Assembly: GCA_002869275.1 (NCBI GenBank)
Contig: PKTF01000404.1
Location: 1-44,274, forward strand
DNA from: Ignavibacteria bacterium
Lineage (GTDB): Bacteria; Bacteroidota; Ignavibacteria; SZUA-365
Direction: 5' to 3'
Length of the DNA stretch: 44,274 nucleotides
Of the stretch, positions 43,831 to 44,274 are shown piece by piece. Positions within the stretch are counted from its first letter, which is position 1. Each line of letters starts with the position of its first letter. The notes beneath the pieces were generated by a model that was not told the DNA's origin, ran no database searches, and worked only from the letters and a program-made list of their open reading frames with translations. The position numbers and the translations under genes were made by a program.

Positions 43831-44274
43831 TCAGTGCAATATCGTCAATATGCGGGCTTCGAGGCCTTCGGGCAGCTCCAGGACGTACAGATACTGTCCG
43901 CTGGCATATCCGCTCGCATCGAACATTACCTCATGCCTGCCCGCCGTGTGGAAGCCGTCCTTGAGCACAGCAACCCTCCGGCCCTGCCGGTCATAGAGAC
44001 TCAGGCAGGCATGCTGCCCCGAGGGCAGGGTAAAGGCGATACGGGTCGTTCCGTACGCGGGATTCGGCGCACTGCGGCCGAGGTGGGCTCCGCCGTTGAG
44101 CTGCACCAGGCGCCGTCCGTCGATCAGACAGAAATCCTCCAGGCCGAAGCGGCCGGATTGCACGTGATCGACCGTAATGGCAGGATGGGAAAACGTGAAG
44201 CCCGCCGGTGTGATCGCCGTCGTGGTATCATTTCCGACGAGAACCAGGCAGCGAAGATACACGAGCACATCGCT
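43831..44274 (-). CDS. C-terminal part of a T9SS-exported protein (runs off the window)
   Basis: The open frame continues without a stop to the right edge, so only the last 147 or so codons are seen. The final 80 residues form a T9SS type A sorting domain: APNPAYGTTRIAFTL, then SLYDRQGRRVAVL and GQYLYVLEL. Just before it is a short segment (FCLIDGRRLVQLNGGAH) of unknown fold. The catalytic or binding part of the protein lies outside this window. Its stop is 15 nt beyond the -33 element of the rpsT promoter. Confidence 0.85.
   Translation of the reverse strand, partial: SDVLVYLRCLVLVGNDTTTAITPAGFTFSHPAITVDHVQSGRFGLEDFCLIDGRRLVQLNGGAHLGRSAPNPAYGTTRIAFTLPSGQHACLSLYDRQGRRVAVLKDGFHTAGRHEVMFDASGYASGQYLYVLELPEGLEARILTILH

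Overview
The window looks like a chromosomal segment of a Gram-negative bacterium from the Bacteroidota/Chlorobi/Ignavibacteria side of the tree, probably a deep-branching lineage rather than a classical Bacteroidia. The evidence is as follows. Four secreted proteins end in type IX secretion (T9SS) C-terminal sorting domains (633-2873, 3288-4991, 5049-5990 and a partial gene at the right edge). DUF2723 and DUF3098 membrane proteins, which are common in that group, are present. At least four promoters fit the Bacteroidota -33/-7 pattern (TTG, 19-20 nt, TAnnTTT). Unlike most Bacteroidia, many genes also have clear Shine-Dalgarno sequences. The organism assignment is inference; no rRNA gene is present.

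Layout. (1) 1-6050, plus strand: an edge region without a confident gene, then three exported T9SS substrates: an Asp-box repeat protein, a NAL1-like trypsin-fold protease and a small FN3-plus-sorting-domain protein. (2) 6070-8904, plus: a tight three-gene operon encoding an archaeal-type HMG-CoA synthase, a thiolase and a DUF35 Zn-ribbon/OB-fold protein, the known components of the archaeal acetoacetyl-CoA thiolase/HMG-CoA synthase complex of the mevalonate route. (3) 23544-8911, minus: one long exopolysaccharide operon of Wzx/Wzy type, in transcription order OPX exporter, chain-length regulator, flippase, polymerase/ligase-like protein, GT2, two GT4s, asparagine-synthase-like amidotransferase, polytopic GT-C-like protein, heparinase II/III-like lyase. 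A tRNA-Leu(UAA) gene lies just ahead of it with no visible terminator between. (4) 23604-24185, minus: an orphan HigA antitoxin, the 3' stub of its HigB toxin, and tRNA-Cys. (5) 24246-26301, plus: a dolichyl-phosphate-sugar-synthase-like GT2 and an ArnT/PMT-like GT-C membrane protein.

(6) 36185-26425, minus: phoH, a small membrane ORF, prfB (RF2, with its programmed frameshift), two LolC/E-type permeases, lolD, a DUF3098 protein, a DUF2723 putative O-mannosyltransferase and a UDP-glucuronate decarboxylase. (7) 37511-36215, minus: a small coiled-coil lipoprotein and a coiled-coil LysM protein, ended by a very strong terminator. (8) 43816-37531, minus: rpsT, a CNNM/CBS (CorC/HlyC) protein, a PrsW-like intramembrane protease, UDP-GlcNAc 2-epimerase, GT4 and a DusB-type tRNA-dihydrouridine synthase, with a truncated T9SS substrate to their right.

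The main theme is the cell envelope: export of surface proteins, surface polysaccharide synthesis, lipid-linked sugar donors with GT-C enzymes that could glycosylate envelope proteins, lipoprotein sorting and peptidoglycan-binding proteins. The most unusual content is the archaeal-type HMG-CoA module, which converges on the exopolysaccharide operon with only 6 nt between the two stop codons. Other points of note are the decayed HigBA locus wedged between two tRNA genes and the NAL1-like protease apparently secreted through the T9SS. I found no CRISPR array, transposase or rRNA gene.
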